In this document: piece after piece, positions 29,053 to 36,826 of the stretch
Layout: each line of letters opens with the position of its first letter
Numbering within the stretch: position 1 is the stretch's first letter
Assembly: GCF_014656475.1 (NCBI RefSeq)
Contig: NZ_BNCM01000003.1
Span: 62,001-126,000 of the forward strand
Direction: 5' to 3'
DNA from: Sinomonas cellulolyticus
Lineage (GTDB): Bacteria > Actinomycetota > Actinomycetes > Actinomycetales > Micrococcaceae
Length of the DNA: 64,000 bases
The notes under the pieces: generated by a model
What the model was told of the DNA's origin: nothing
Databases searched by the model: none
What the model saw: the letters and a program-made list of their open reading frames with translations, nothing else
Made by a program: the position numbers and the translations under genes

Positions 29053-30270
29053 ATGACGCCGAAGGGGCTGCTGACCGGCTTCCTCCTCGTGCACCTCGGC
29101 TATCTCGCCTACCTCTCCATCTTCGTGTTCCAGGGCCAGGCCTTCAGCGACACCAATATCTACCGGGACTGGGCTGCCGCCGGTTTCCCTCAGGACGTGC
29201 AGCCTTCGCCGTGGGTCTACCCGATCGCCGGCCTGCTGCCCATCTGGATCTCAGGCCTCGCGGGGCCCGGGCCGTTCCTCATCCTCTGGGTCGTGCTGAC
29301 CTCCGTGCTCAACGGCGTAGCCATCGGCGTGCTGAGCGGCTGGGGATCCAAGCGCGAGGGAGTGCGCGCTTCGTGGTGGTGGCTGGTCTTCATTGCCCTC
29401 ATGGGACTCCTCGGCTTCGCGAGGGTGGACGGCGTCACGGCGCCGATCGTGCTGCTGGGGCTCAGCCTCGGCGTTGCGAGCCCCTTCGCGGCCTCTGTGA
29501 TCCTCGCGTTCGCCACGTGGATGAAGGTATGGCCGGCCGCCGCACTGCTTCCCCTGTTCACCGTCGTGCGGGAGCGGTGGAAGGTGGTCGGGGGCGCCGT
29601 GCTGATCACCGCTGCGGTTGCCGCCATCGCTGCCGCACTCGGCGTCTTCCATCATCTCCTGGACTTCCTCACGACCCAGGGGTCGCGGGGAATGCAGCTT
29701 GAGGCGACCTTCACCACGCCGTGGCTCTGGATGTCCGTCCTGGGCCTCGGCGGGGCGCGCATGTACATGAACACCGAGATCAACTCGATGCAGGTGGACG
29801 GTCCGGGCTCCTCGGTCGCCTCGGCCCTCATGCAGCCGCTCTTCATCGTCGTGGCAGTTGCGATCGCGGGCACGATCTTCTGGGCACTCCACGAGGGCAA
29901 GAAGCGAGGCCACGAGGACCGCTCGGAACTCCTGCTGGCCGGCGCCCTCGCCATGGTGAGCGCCTTCATCGTGTTCAACAAGGTCGGGTCCCCGCAGTTC
30001 ATGCTGTGGCTCGGCCCGGTGGTCGCCCTCGGCATTGCTCAGGACCGGGCGGCCTGGCGCGTGCCCGCCCGCCTCCTGCTCGGCATCGCCGCGGCCACCT
30101 ACTTCATCTACCCGCTCTTCTACGATGCGCTGAGCCACAACAACCCGCTCATGGCGCTCGTCCTCACGCTGCGGAACGTGCTCGTCGTCATCCTGTTCGT
30201 GTGGTCCGCGATCCGTCTGGTCCGCTTGGGCCGGAAGGGTGCCGCAGCGGCGAAGACCGACGCGCCCTAG
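29053..30270 (+). CDS. GT87-like (DUF2029) polytopic glycosyltransferase
   Basis: 405-aa membrane protein with about 9-10 hydrophobic helices. FSDTNIYRDWA near residues 31-41 places an aspartate where GT-C enzymes such as PimE have their catalytic acid, and AFIVFNKVGSPQFMLWLGP resembles the conserved loop of the DUF2029 family, which transfers mannose or arabinose from polyprenyl phosphates. The ATG at 29053 has no good ribosome site. In frame, an ATT at 28981 follows GAGGAGA by 6 nt and would add 24 residues (ISIKPTRPTDTA...). It lies between two MptB-like genes of opposite orientation, suggesting a shared glycan pathway. Confidence 0.82.
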   Translation: MTPKGLLTGFLLVHLGYLAYLSIFVFQGQAFSDTNIYRDWAAAGFPQDVQPSPWVYPIAGLLPIWISGLAGPGPFLILWVVLTSVLNGVAIGVLSGWGSKREGVRASWWWLVFIALMGLLGFARVDGVTAPIVLLGLSLGVASPFAASVILAFATWMKVWPAAALLPLFTVVRERWKVVGGAVLITAAVAAIAAALGVFHHLLDFLTTQGSRGMQLEATFTTPWLWMSVLGLGGARMYMNTEINSMQVDGPGSSVASALMQPLFIVVAVAIAGTIFWALHEGKKRGHEDRSELLLAGALAMVSAFIVFNKVGSPQFMLWLGPVVALGIAQDRAAWRVPARLLLGIAAATYFIYPLFYDALSHNNPLMALVLTLRNVLVVILFVWSAIRLVRLGRKGAAAAKTDAP

Positions 30271-30288
30271 CAGCCTGGCGGCGCGCCG

Positions 30289-31854
30289 TCAGGAACCGCG
30301 GGCAGCGATCCCGGGGCGCGCCGCCCGTCGCGGACGCTCGAACACGATACGGCGCGTCTTGGGGTCGATGAGGACGAGGTAGGCGACGAACGCGAGCGCC
30401 ACGAGGCCCGCGAGGGCCTCCGGCGGCATCGGGATGTTCACGAAGCCGAAGACATGCAGCTGGTCCTGCGCGCCGAAGACCACGAAGAACACCACGGTGA
30501 GGTACCAGAGCTTGACCTCCCAGTTGTCCCTGATCCCGGTCACCGCAAGGAACGGGAAGAACCAGAGGACGTACCAGGGCTGGATGATCGGTCCGAGGAC
30601 CACGATGGCCATGAAGGCCAGTCCGAGCCGCCGCACCACCTGACGGTCATTCCCTCGGAAGATCAGCAGGACGGCGATCGCGATGCCGACCCACTTGAGG
30701 ACGCCGCGGTACCCCTCGGCGATCTGCCCTCCGTCGAGCCCCAGCGTGCTCATGGCCGTGGCGAGGAGGTTGCTCGAGAATCCGGACGGGGTGTACGAGA
30801 TGAAGCCCGGTGTCGGATCCACAATGGCGTTGACCCAGCCGAAGCCGAGGCCGTACACAAGCGCGCTGACCGCGAAGAGGGCGAGGCTGATCAGGCCGGT
30901 ACCCGCCCAGCAGAGGAACTTCCGCAGCCATGTCGAACCGGGACCGGCCCACAGCAGGCCGATGAAGGGCAGGACGACGGCGGTGATCGGCTTGATGCCG
31001 ATCGACAGGGTCGTGAGGAGGATCCCGGCGAACCAGTTCCCCTTGGAGGCGTAGTACACGCCGGCGACGGCGAGGCCGATCATGAGCGCCTCATTGTGGG
31101 CGCTCGCGATGCAGGAGATGAGGAAGAGCGGGTTGGCGACGCTGAGCCAGACGGTGCGTGCGCCGTCCACCCCATGCAGCTGCGCGAGGCGGTAGCCGTA
31201 GTAGGCGCTCAGTGCCACCCCGACGAGCGCGATCACACGGAACAGCAGGACGGAGGCGTCCGGCTGCCCTCCGGTGGCCTGGACCACCCAGCGCTCGAGC
31301 CACAGGAAGTATGGGCCATAGGGCGTGCGGGTGGACGCCCACGACGGATCGGTGCCGAGCTCGAGCCAGTTGTTCAGGCTCGAGATGCCGTTGGTGTACG
31401 GATTGAGGCCCGCAGCCATGAGGCGCCCCTGCCCCACGTACGCGTAGATGTCACGCGAGTAGATCGGGAAGGTGAACACGAGAGGCAGCCCCCAGAGGAC
31501 GACTGCCAGCACTGTGGGCCGCAGCGTTCCCGGCCCCCAGTGGCGCAGACGCTGGCCGAACCGGAGCCACGACCTCGTCAGCAGCATGGCACCGGCAACC
31601 AGCGCAATGATGCATGAGGTCACACCCCACGCCTCAGTGCGGAGGGTGATGAACACGGGGTTGCGCGTGAACAGCGAGGCGTCCGCCAGCCAGCCCACGC
31701 CGAAGGATCCGAAGACCATCAGGAGGGAGCCGACGAATCCCTGGCCGAGGGCCCAGTGGGCGGGCTGGTTGACACCAGCAGGCGGCACAGATGTCCACAG
31801 GGAGCGAAGCCACCCGAGAGGCCCCCCGGGCGGGCCCGGGCGCTGTGAGGACAT
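30289..31854 (-). CDS. MptB-like polyprenol-phosphomannose alpha-1,6-mannosyltransferase (second copy)
   Basis: 521-aa polytopic GT-C transferase, clearly paralogous to the first copy. It shares FPIYSRDIYAYVGQGRLMAAG (catalytic-loop aspartate), a TPYGPYFLWLE segment, and the GIKPITAVVLPFIGLLWAG and IIQPWYVLWFFPFLAV helices. AAGGG lies about 8 nt upstream of the ATG. It is convergent with the GT87-like gene (18 bp between stops) and divergent from orn. Two MptB-like proteins in one island may act on different stretches or branches of the same mannan, as MptA and MptB do in corynebacteria. Confidence 0.87.
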   Translation of the reverse strand: MSSQRPGPPGGPLGWLRSLWTSVPPAGVNQPAHWALGQGFVGSLLMVFGSFGVGWLADASLFTRNPVFITLRTEAWGVTSCIIALVAGAMLLTRSWLRFGQRLRHWGPGTLRPTVLAVVLWGLPLVFTFPIYSRDIYAYVGQGRLMAAGLNPYTNGISSLNNWLELGTDPSWASTRTPYGPYFLWLERWVVQATGGQPDASVLLFRVIALVGVALSAYYGYRLAQLHGVDGARTVWLSVANPLFLISCIASAHNEALMIGLAVAGVYYASKGNWFAGILLTTLSIGIKPITAVVLPFIGLLWAGPGSTWLRKFLCWAGTGLISLALFAVSALVYGLGFGWVNAIVDPTPGFISYTPSGFSSNLLATAMSTLGLDGGQIAEGYRGVLKWVGIAIAVLLIFRGNDRQVVRRLGLAFMAIVVLGPIIQPWYVLWFFPFLAVTGIRDNWEVKLWYLTVVFFVVFGAQDQLHVFGFVNIPMPPEALAGLVALAFVAYLVLIDPKTRRIVFERPRRAARPGIAARGS

Positions 31855-31959
31855 GGGTCACCCTTCGTTCAGTGTGGGAGAGCCTCACTTTATCACCGGG
31901 CCGGATGGTGGCGGCGGCTCTCGGGCGGAGGCCCCCGGGGCTGGCGGTAGTCTTGGCAG

Positions 31960-32595
31960 GTGCCCATCAGCAACGAACACATTGTCTGGATCGACTGCGA
32001 GATGACCGGCCTCGACCCGGTCGCCGACGCCCTCATCGAGGTCGCGGTCCTCGTGACTGATTCAGAGCTCAACATCCTCGGCGACGGCGTCGACGTCGTG
32101 ATCAAGCCCAGCGACGAGTCGCTGGCAGGAATGAACGACTTCGTGCGCACGATGCACACGGACTCGAAGCTGATCGACGAGCTGCCGCATGGGATGACGC
32201 TCGAGGCGGCCCAGGCCGAAGTGATGGCGTACATCCTCGAGTGGGTCAGGGAGCCGAACAAGGCCCAGCTCGGTGGAAACTCGGTCGGGACCGACCGTCT
32301 GTTCCTGGCCCGTGACATGCCGGAGGTCATCAAGCACCTCCACTACAGGGTCATCGACGTCTCCACCATCAAGGAGCTTGCCCGGCGCTGGTACCCGCGC
32401 GCCTACTTCCAGGCGCCGGCGAAGACCGGGAACCACCGTGCGCTCGGCGACATCCGCGATTCCATCGACGAACTGCGCTACTACCGAGAGACGGTCTTCG
32501 TGCCCGCGCCCGGCCCCGACTCGGCCTCGGCGAAAGCAGTCGCGGCGCGCATCACGGCGGGAGCGGATCCTGACGCAGCTGCCGAAAAAAGTTAG
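31960..32595 (+). CDS. orn: oligoribonuclease
   Basis: DEDDh 3'-5' exonuclease of 211 aa that degrades 2-5 nt RNA and pGpG to mononucleotides. Exo I IDCEMTGLD carries Asp12 and Glu14; Exo III ends in the NHRALGDIRDS segment with the catalytic His and Asp. A 30-residue Ala-rich tail extends past the usual end. The GTG start has TAGTCT 6 nt upstream and no Shine-Dalgarno, so the mRNA is probably leaderless. Confidence 0.95.
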   Translation: MPISNEHIVWIDCEMTGLDPVADALIEVAVLVTDSELNILGDGVDVVIKPSDESLAGMNDFVRTMHTDSKLIDELPHGMTLEAAQAEVMAYILEWVREPNKAQLGGNSVGTDRLFLARDMPEVIKHLHYRVIDVSTIKELARRWYPRAYFQAPAKTGNHRALGDIRDSIDELRYYRETVFVPAPGPDSASAKAVAARITAGADPDAAAEKS

Positions 32596-32614
32596 CGCCC
32601 AGCGGCCGTTTTGG

Positions 32615-32643
32615 TCATGAGCACTCCCGTGAGCAGGTAGACT
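32615..32643 (+). promoter_or_regulatory. candidate promoter for tRNA-His
   Basis: TAGACT (32638-32643) forms a good -10, with TCATGA 17 nt upstream as a weak -35. Transcription would start near 32650, leaving a leader of about 60 nt before the tRNA. Confidence 0.45.
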
Positions 32644-32710
32644 ATTTCTCGTTGCCTTCACGGGGAATAATGCTGGATCAGTCGGTCTGGCAGTCCCGGG
32701 AAGTGTGCGC

Positions 32711-32784
32711 GGTGGGTATAGCTCAGTTGGCAGAGCGTCTGGTTGTGGTCCAGAAGGTCGCGGGTTCGAGCCCCGTTACTCACC
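32711..32784 (+). tRNA. tRNA-His (GTG)
   Basis: Acceptor GTGGGTA pairs with TACTCAC (one G-T), the anticodon loop is TTGTGGT (anticodon GTG), and the T loop is GGTTCGAGCC. The extra G at -1 (32711) faces discriminator C (32784), which is diagnostic of tRNA-His. Confidence 0.96.
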
Positions 32785-32884
32785 CCGAAGAGACCGGGTT
32801 CCCCGGTCATCACGAGGCCGCCAGGGAGTCCCCCGGCGGCCTCGTTCCGTTTCCCCGACGCCCACCTAGTGCAGGAGCCGTACC

Positions 32885-33565
32885 GTGACTGTCCATCCGA
32901 TCACCATCTGGGGCGAGCCCGTGCTGCACCGCAGGGCAGCCGAGATCACGGAGTTCGACGACGCGCTGCGCACTCTCATCGCCGACATGCACGAGACCAA
33001 CGACGCGGCCCACGGGGCCGGCCTGGCGGCCCCGCAGATCGGCGTAGGCCTGCGCGTGTTCGTGTACAAGCACCCCAACGACGACGGCGTGCCCCCGCGC
33101 GGCGCCGTCGTGAATCCGAGGCTCACGCTCTCCAAGGTCTCCGGCGCGGCGCCGGATCCGGAGGAGGACGAGGAGGGCTGCCTCTCCTTCCCCGGCGAGG
33201 GCTACCCGCTGCGTCGGGCGGAGTGGGTCAAGGTTGAGGGGTTCGACGGCGACGGCAATCCTCTTGAATTCGTCGCCACCGGCTGGTTCGGCCGCGTCAT
33301 GCAGCACGAGTACGACCATCTCGACGGGAAGCTCTACGTCGACCGGCTGATCGACAAGTACGCCAAGAAGGCGCGCAGGGCCGCGCGGAAGCACGGATGG
33401 GGCGTCCCGGGCCTCACGTGGATGCCGGGGGTCGACCCGGACCCCTTCGGCCACGACGACCACGACCACGACGAGGACCACGAGCACGCGGCGCACGATC
33501 ACGCATCACACGAGCATGCCGAGCATGACCGCGCCGGGCACGGGCCGGCGGAACACGGCCTCTGA
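32885..33565 (+). CDS. def: peptide deformylase with histidine-rich C-terminal tail
   Basis: Removes the formyl group from nascent proteins. All three motifs are intact: GAGLAAPQIG (44-53), EGCLSFPG with metal ligand Cys99, and QHEYDHLDG with ligands His141 and His145 and catalytic Glu142. At 226 aa it is longer than usual: residues 190-226 hold 12 histidines alternating with Asp, Glu and Ala, in the style of a metal-binding tail on SlyD or HypB. The GTG start has GGAGCC just upstream. A large bidirectional terminator follows. Enzyme identity is certain; metal storage or delivery by the tail is inference. Confidence 0.95.
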   Translation: MTVHPITIWGEPVLHRRAAEITEFDDALRTLIADMHETNDAAHGAGLAAPQIGVGLRVFVYKHPNDDGVPPRGAVVNPRLTLSKVSGAAPDPEEDEEGCLSFPGEGYPLRRAEWVKVEGFDGDGNPLEFVATGWFGRVMQHEYDHLDGKLYVDRLIDKYAKKARRAARKHGWGVPGLTWMPGVDPDPFGHDDHDHDEDHEHAAHDHASHEHAEHDRAGHGPAEHGL

Positions 33566-33598
33566 CGGCTTCCCGGCCTCGCGCTGAGCGCTGAGACG

Positions 33599-33638
33599 GC
33601 GAAGGGCGCCGCACCCGACTGGGTGCGGCGCCCTTCGC
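33599..33638. terminator. bidirectional terminator hairpin after def
   Basis: An 18-bp perfect stem (GCGAAGGGCGCCGCACCC and complement) with loop GACT lies between def and the convergent small gene ending at 33649. GTT follows on the plus strand. Confidence 0.85.
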
Positions 33639-33648
33639 GTTGGGGCTT

Positions 33649-33849
33649 CTACTGCTCTCGCGTCACGCGGACGAGGTCCTCGTCGGCAGCCTGCCGGAGC
33701 GCCTCGAGCTGGGCGACACGCTCCGGCGTCACGTCCCCTCGGGCGAGGGCGGCCTTTGCGTGGTCCACGAGGAGCTTGGCCTGCTTGGCATTGGCCCTGG
33801 CCACATCGAGTGCGTGCTCGAGAGTGCTGTCATGCTCGGTAGGTTCCAT
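33649..33849 (-). CDS. small hypothetical protein, 66 aa
   Basis: Starts MEPTEHDSTLEHALDVARAN and continues as an Ala/Glu/Lys-rich helix pair, probably soluble and helical; no family is recognised. The codon pattern is normal for the genome and the stop lies 10 bp before the shared hairpin terminator. I chose the ATG at 33849: CAAGAT lies 6 nt upstream, the arrangement seen at several leaderless genes here. A longer frame to 34182 runs antisense-like through the end of the GAPDH gene and is rejected. It lies 52 bp after gap. Confidence 0.6.
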   Translation of the reverse strand: MEPTEHDSTLEHALDVARANAKQAKLLVDHAKAALARGDVTPERVAQLEALRQAADEDLVRVTREQ

Positions 33850-33901
33850 AGCTGCATCTTGCCTCTGCCCCCGCCGCGAATCCAGCACCCTCGGGCAATC
33901 G

Positions 33902-35383
33902 CTACCGAGTCGTTGCGAGCTCGTACTCGTCAGCGGCGGTCTGGACGGGGAAGGTCGGTGCGTGGTCGCCGGCCATGTCCTCGAGGACGCGCACCACCTG
34001 GGTCGAGTAGCCGAACTCGTTGTCGTACCAGACGTAGAGCACGAGGTTCTTCCCGGACGAGATCGTGGCCAGACCGTCGACGATGCCCGCACGGCGCGAC
34101 CCCACGAAGTCGCTCGAGACGACCTCAGGCGAATCGATGTAGTCGATCTGCTTGCGCAGATCCGAGTGCAGCGACATCTCACGCAGGTACGCGTTGACCT
34201 CGTCCTTGGTGGTCTCCGTCTCGAGGCTGAGGTTCAGCACGGCCATCGAGACGTCTGGGGTGGGCACGCGGATTGCGTTTCCGGTCAGCTTGCCGGCCAG
34301 CTCGGGGAGCGCCTTGGCCACAGCCTTCGCCGCGCCGGTCTCAGTGAGGACCATGTTGAGCCCGGCCGCGCGACCGCGGCGGTTGCCCTTGTGGAAGTTG
34401 TCGATGAGGTTCTGGTCGTTCGTGAACGAGTGGACGGTCTCGACGTGGCCGTGGACCACGCCGTACTTGTCGTTGACCGCCTTGAGCACGGGCGTGATCG
34501 CGTTGGTCGTGCAGGAGGCCGCCGTGACGATCTTGTCGTTCTCGGAGATCGAGGTGTGGTTGATGCCGTGGACGATGTTCGGGAGGTTGCCCTTGCCCGG
34601 GGCGGTGAGCAGGACGCGGGAGACGCCCTTGCTCTGCAGGTGCTGGGACAGGCCCTCAGCGTCGCGCCACTTGCCCGTGTTGTCCACCACGATCGCGTCG
34701 TGGATCCCGTACTGGGTGTAGTCGACGGAGGCGGGGCTGTCCGAGTAGATGACCTGGATGAGCGTGCCGTTGGCCAGGATCGTGTTGTTCTCCGGGTCCA
34801 CCGTGATAGTGCCCTCGAAGGCGCCGTGGACAGAGTCGCGGCGGAGCAGGCTCGCCCGCTTGACGAGGTCTTGGTCGGAGCCCTTCCGCACCACGATGGC
34901 GCGGAGGCGGAGGCCGTCGCCGCCGCCGGCGTGCTCGATGAGGATGCGGGCCACGAGGCGGCCGATGCGCCCGAAGCCGTACAGCACGACGTCCTGGGCC
35001 TTGCGCGGGTCGGCGCCGTGCTTGCCCACCACGGGGGCCAGCTCGCGGCGGAGGAAGTCCTCGAGGCCGAGGTCCTGGCCCTCAGCACGGAATGCCTCGT
35101 TGAGGCGGGCGAGGTCGATCGAGGCCGCGCCGAGCTCGAGGGTGTCGAGCACCTTCAGGATGGGGAGGGTCTCCTCGAGCGCCAGCTCTTCGCTGTCGAT
35201 CTGGCGCGCCCAGCGGTGGGCCTTGAGCAGGCCGACCACGGACTGGTTGATGAGGCTGCGGCCGTGGACCGAGGTCACCACATTGTTCTGGCGGTACAGC
35301 CGCCCGATGATCGGGATCATCTCCTCCGCGGCGGCCTCGCGTCCGATCCAGGTGCCCAGGGCGGATTCCGTCGTTGTGCTCAC
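33902..35383 (-). CDS. glyceraldehyde-3-phosphate dehydrogenase, long form
   Basis: 493-aa GAPDH. About 130 residues precede the Rossmann motif GFGRIGR (136-142), unlike the usual 335-aa glycolytic enzyme. The catalytic Cys291 is in AASCTTN, and the C-terminal WYDNEFGYS is intact. This size class matches the second GAPDH of corynebacteria (GapB/GapX type), generally used in the gluconeogenic direction with NADP. Cofactor preference is inferred from the family. The GTG start at 35383 has AGAAAGG about 8 nt upstream. The 5' leader contains a conserved-looking hairpin at 35469-35499. Confidence 0.92.
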   Translation of the reverse strand: MSTTTESALGTWIGREAAAEEMIPIIGRLYRQNNVVTSVHGRSLINQSVVGLLKAHRWARQIDSEELALEETLPILKVLDTLELGAASIDLARLNEAFRAEGQDLGLEDFLRRELAPVVGKHGADPRKAQDVVLYGFGRIGRLVARILIEHAGGGDGLRLRAIVVRKGSDQDLVKRASLLRRDSVHGAFEGTITVDPENNTILANGTLIQVIYSDSPASVDYTQYGIHDAIVVDNTGKWRDAEGLSQHLQSKGVSRVLLTAPGKGNLPNIVHGINHTSISENDKIVTAASCTTNAITPVLKAVNDKYGVVHGHVETVHSFTNDQNLIDNFHKGNRRGRAAGLNMVLTETGAAKAVAKALPELAGKLTGNAIRVPTPDVSMAVLNLSLETETTKDEVNAYLREMSLHSDLRKQIDYIDSPEVVSSDFVGSRRAGIVDGLATISSGKNLVLYVWYDNEFGYSTQVVRVLEDMAGDHAPTFPVQTAADEYELATTR

Positions 35384-35468
35384 AGTGGTGCCTTTCTTAC
35401 GGGTCTCGCGCGCACGCCGTCGTGCGCATGCCCGAGCTGACGCCGGGATTGGCCGCCGAGCATGGAAG

Positions 35469-35499
35469 GAGCCGGTCCTGCGATCGCAGAGCCCGGCTC
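35469..35499 (-). other. hairpin in the GAPDH 5' leader
   Basis: Outer arms GAGCCGG and CCGGCTC enclose the perfect palindrome CTGCGATCGCAG. It lies 86-116 nt upstream of the GTG start, downstream of a possible -10 (TACACT). It could be an operator or an RNA hairpin; nothing else is recognised in the 211-bp gap between the GAPDH gene and rnpB. Confidence 0.4.
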
Positions 35500-35594
35500 A
35501 GGAGAACATCTACGTTCACCATCAAGTGTACGTGAGGCAGCCACAGGCAGGGCGGGAGCACCCTGTGAAGTCACTCACATGCTCTCAGTTCAGG

Positions 35595-35987
35595 TGAGGA
35601 CAGGCCGGCCTGTGAGCCGGGTTCTGTCTCCGCGCCGGGTTGCCCCGGCGCGGGAGGCGACCATCCATCTAGGACCGCCGTTGCCGACGGCCTCGAGCGG
35701 CCTACCCGGACGCTCGGGCGGGCAGCCCTGGTAGCGCGTCCTGTCTGGCCTTGCTCCGGGTGGGGTTTACCGAGCCTCCCCGGTCGCCCGGGGAGCTGGT
35801 GGTCTCTTACACCGCCGTTTCACCCTTACCGGCACGCGGACGTGCCGGCGGTCTGTTCTCTGTGGCACTGGCCTGCGGGTTTCCCCGAGTGGGCGTTACC
35901 CACCACCCTGCCCTGCGGAGCCCGGACTTTCCTCGCGGCCGCCCCGAGAGGAGCGGCCCCGCGGTCGCCCGGCCGACCTGTCCTCGG
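35595..35987 (-). ncRNA. rnpB: RNase P RNA component, class A
   Basis: The minus strand shows the conserved core: GAGGAAAGTCCGGGCTCCGC near the 5' part, GGTGGGTAACGCCC, and ACAGAA-type joining sequences ending with AGAACCCGGCTCACAGG. The 3' end GGCCGGCCTGTCCTC pairs with the 5' end GAGGACAGGTCGGCC to form P1. Length is about 390 nt, normal for actinobacteria. TAGACT (35998-35993) just upstream is the -10. Ends are estimated to within a few nucleotides. Confidence 0.95.
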
Positions 35988-35992
35988 GGGAA

Positions 35993-36033
35993 AGTCTAGC
36001 CCGGAGGACCAGATGCGGCCGCACCGGTACGAT
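35993..36033. promoter_or_regulatory. divergent promoters of rnpB and yaaA
   Basis: TAGACT on the minus strand (35998-35993) serves rnpB. TACGAT on the plus strand (36028-36033) lies 7 nt before the yaaA GTG. Only about 55 bp separates the two starts, so their -35 regions overlap. Confidence 0.6.
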
Positions 36034-36040
36034 TCGTCGG

Positions 36041-36805
36041 GTGCTGATCCTGCTCCCGCCCTCCGAGGGCAAGACACCCGCCGCGGCGGGGCCCGCCGTC
36101 GACCTCGCCTCGCTGAGCTTCCCCGAGCTCGAGGTGGCGCGGAAGGAGGTCATGGCGCACCTCGCGGAGGCAAGCGGCAGGAGGGACGCCCTCGAGCTGC
36201 TCGGCGTGGGCGCATCGCTCGCGCACGACGTCGACCGGAACCGGCGGCTTCACGCGGAACCGGCGGCGCCGGCGCACGCCGTCTACTCCGGCGTCCTGTA
36301 CGAGGCGCTCGGCTACGAGACCCTCACCCCCGCGCAGCGGCGACGCGCGCTCGAGTGGATCGTCGTGGTCTCGGCGCTCTGGGGAGCGGTGGGGTTCGGT
36401 GACCCGGTCCCCGCCTATCGGCTCTCCATGTCGACGTCCCTGCCGGGCGTGGGCCGGATGGCGGCCTACTGGAAGCCCCGCCTCGCCGAGGCGCTCGCAC
36501 CGCGTTCCGCCGAGGGACTGGTCGTGGACTGCCGCTCGAGCACCTACGCCGCCGCGTACGCCCCACCCGCCGCCACGACGGTGACGGTCGACGTCTTCCG
36601 GGAGCGCGACGGCAGGCGCAGCGTGGTGAGCCACTTCGCCAAGCACCACCGCGGCGACTTCGTGCGCCACCTGCTCACCCGTCGCGGCAAGGCACCGGCC
36701 ACGCCGGAGGCGCTGCTCGCCGTCGCCCGGGAGCACTGGGAGGCCGAACTGCGCGAGGGAACCGCCAGGCGGCCCCACTCCCTGGCGCTCATCCTGCGGG
36801 ACTGA
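36041..36805 (+). CDS. yaaA: YaaA family peroxide stress protein (DUF328/UPF0246)
   Basis: 254-aa protein opening VLILLPPSEGKTP, the family signature (P6, P7, S8, E9, K11), with later YSGVLYEALGY and FAKHHRGDFVRHL segments. In E. coli YaaA lowers free iron during peroxide stress and binds DNA; a similar role here is inferred. The GTG at 36041 has TACGAT 7 nt upstream and no Shine-Dalgarno, so it is probably leaderless. Convergent with the zinc-ribbon gene. Confidence 0.93.
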   Translation: MLILLPPSEGKTPAAAGPAVDLASLSFPELEVARKEVMAHLAEASGRRDALELLGVGASLAHDVDRNRRLHAEPAAPAHAVYSGVLYEALGYETLTPAQRRRALEWIVVVSALWGAVGFGDPVPAYRLSMSTSLPGVGRMAAYWKPRLAEALAPRSAEGLVVDCRSSTYAAAYAPPAATTVTVDVFRERDGRRSVVSHFAKHHRGDFVRHLLTRRGKAPATPEALLAVAREHWEAELREGTARRPHSLALILRD

Positions 36806-36826
36806 CCGCGGGCGGCGCTACGACCG

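Noticed and set aside
33450..33545. GAC/CAC-rich repeat in def as a CRISPR or tandem DNA repeat
   Set aside because: It is simply the His/Asp codons of the deformylase tail; unit length is irregular and it is in frame.
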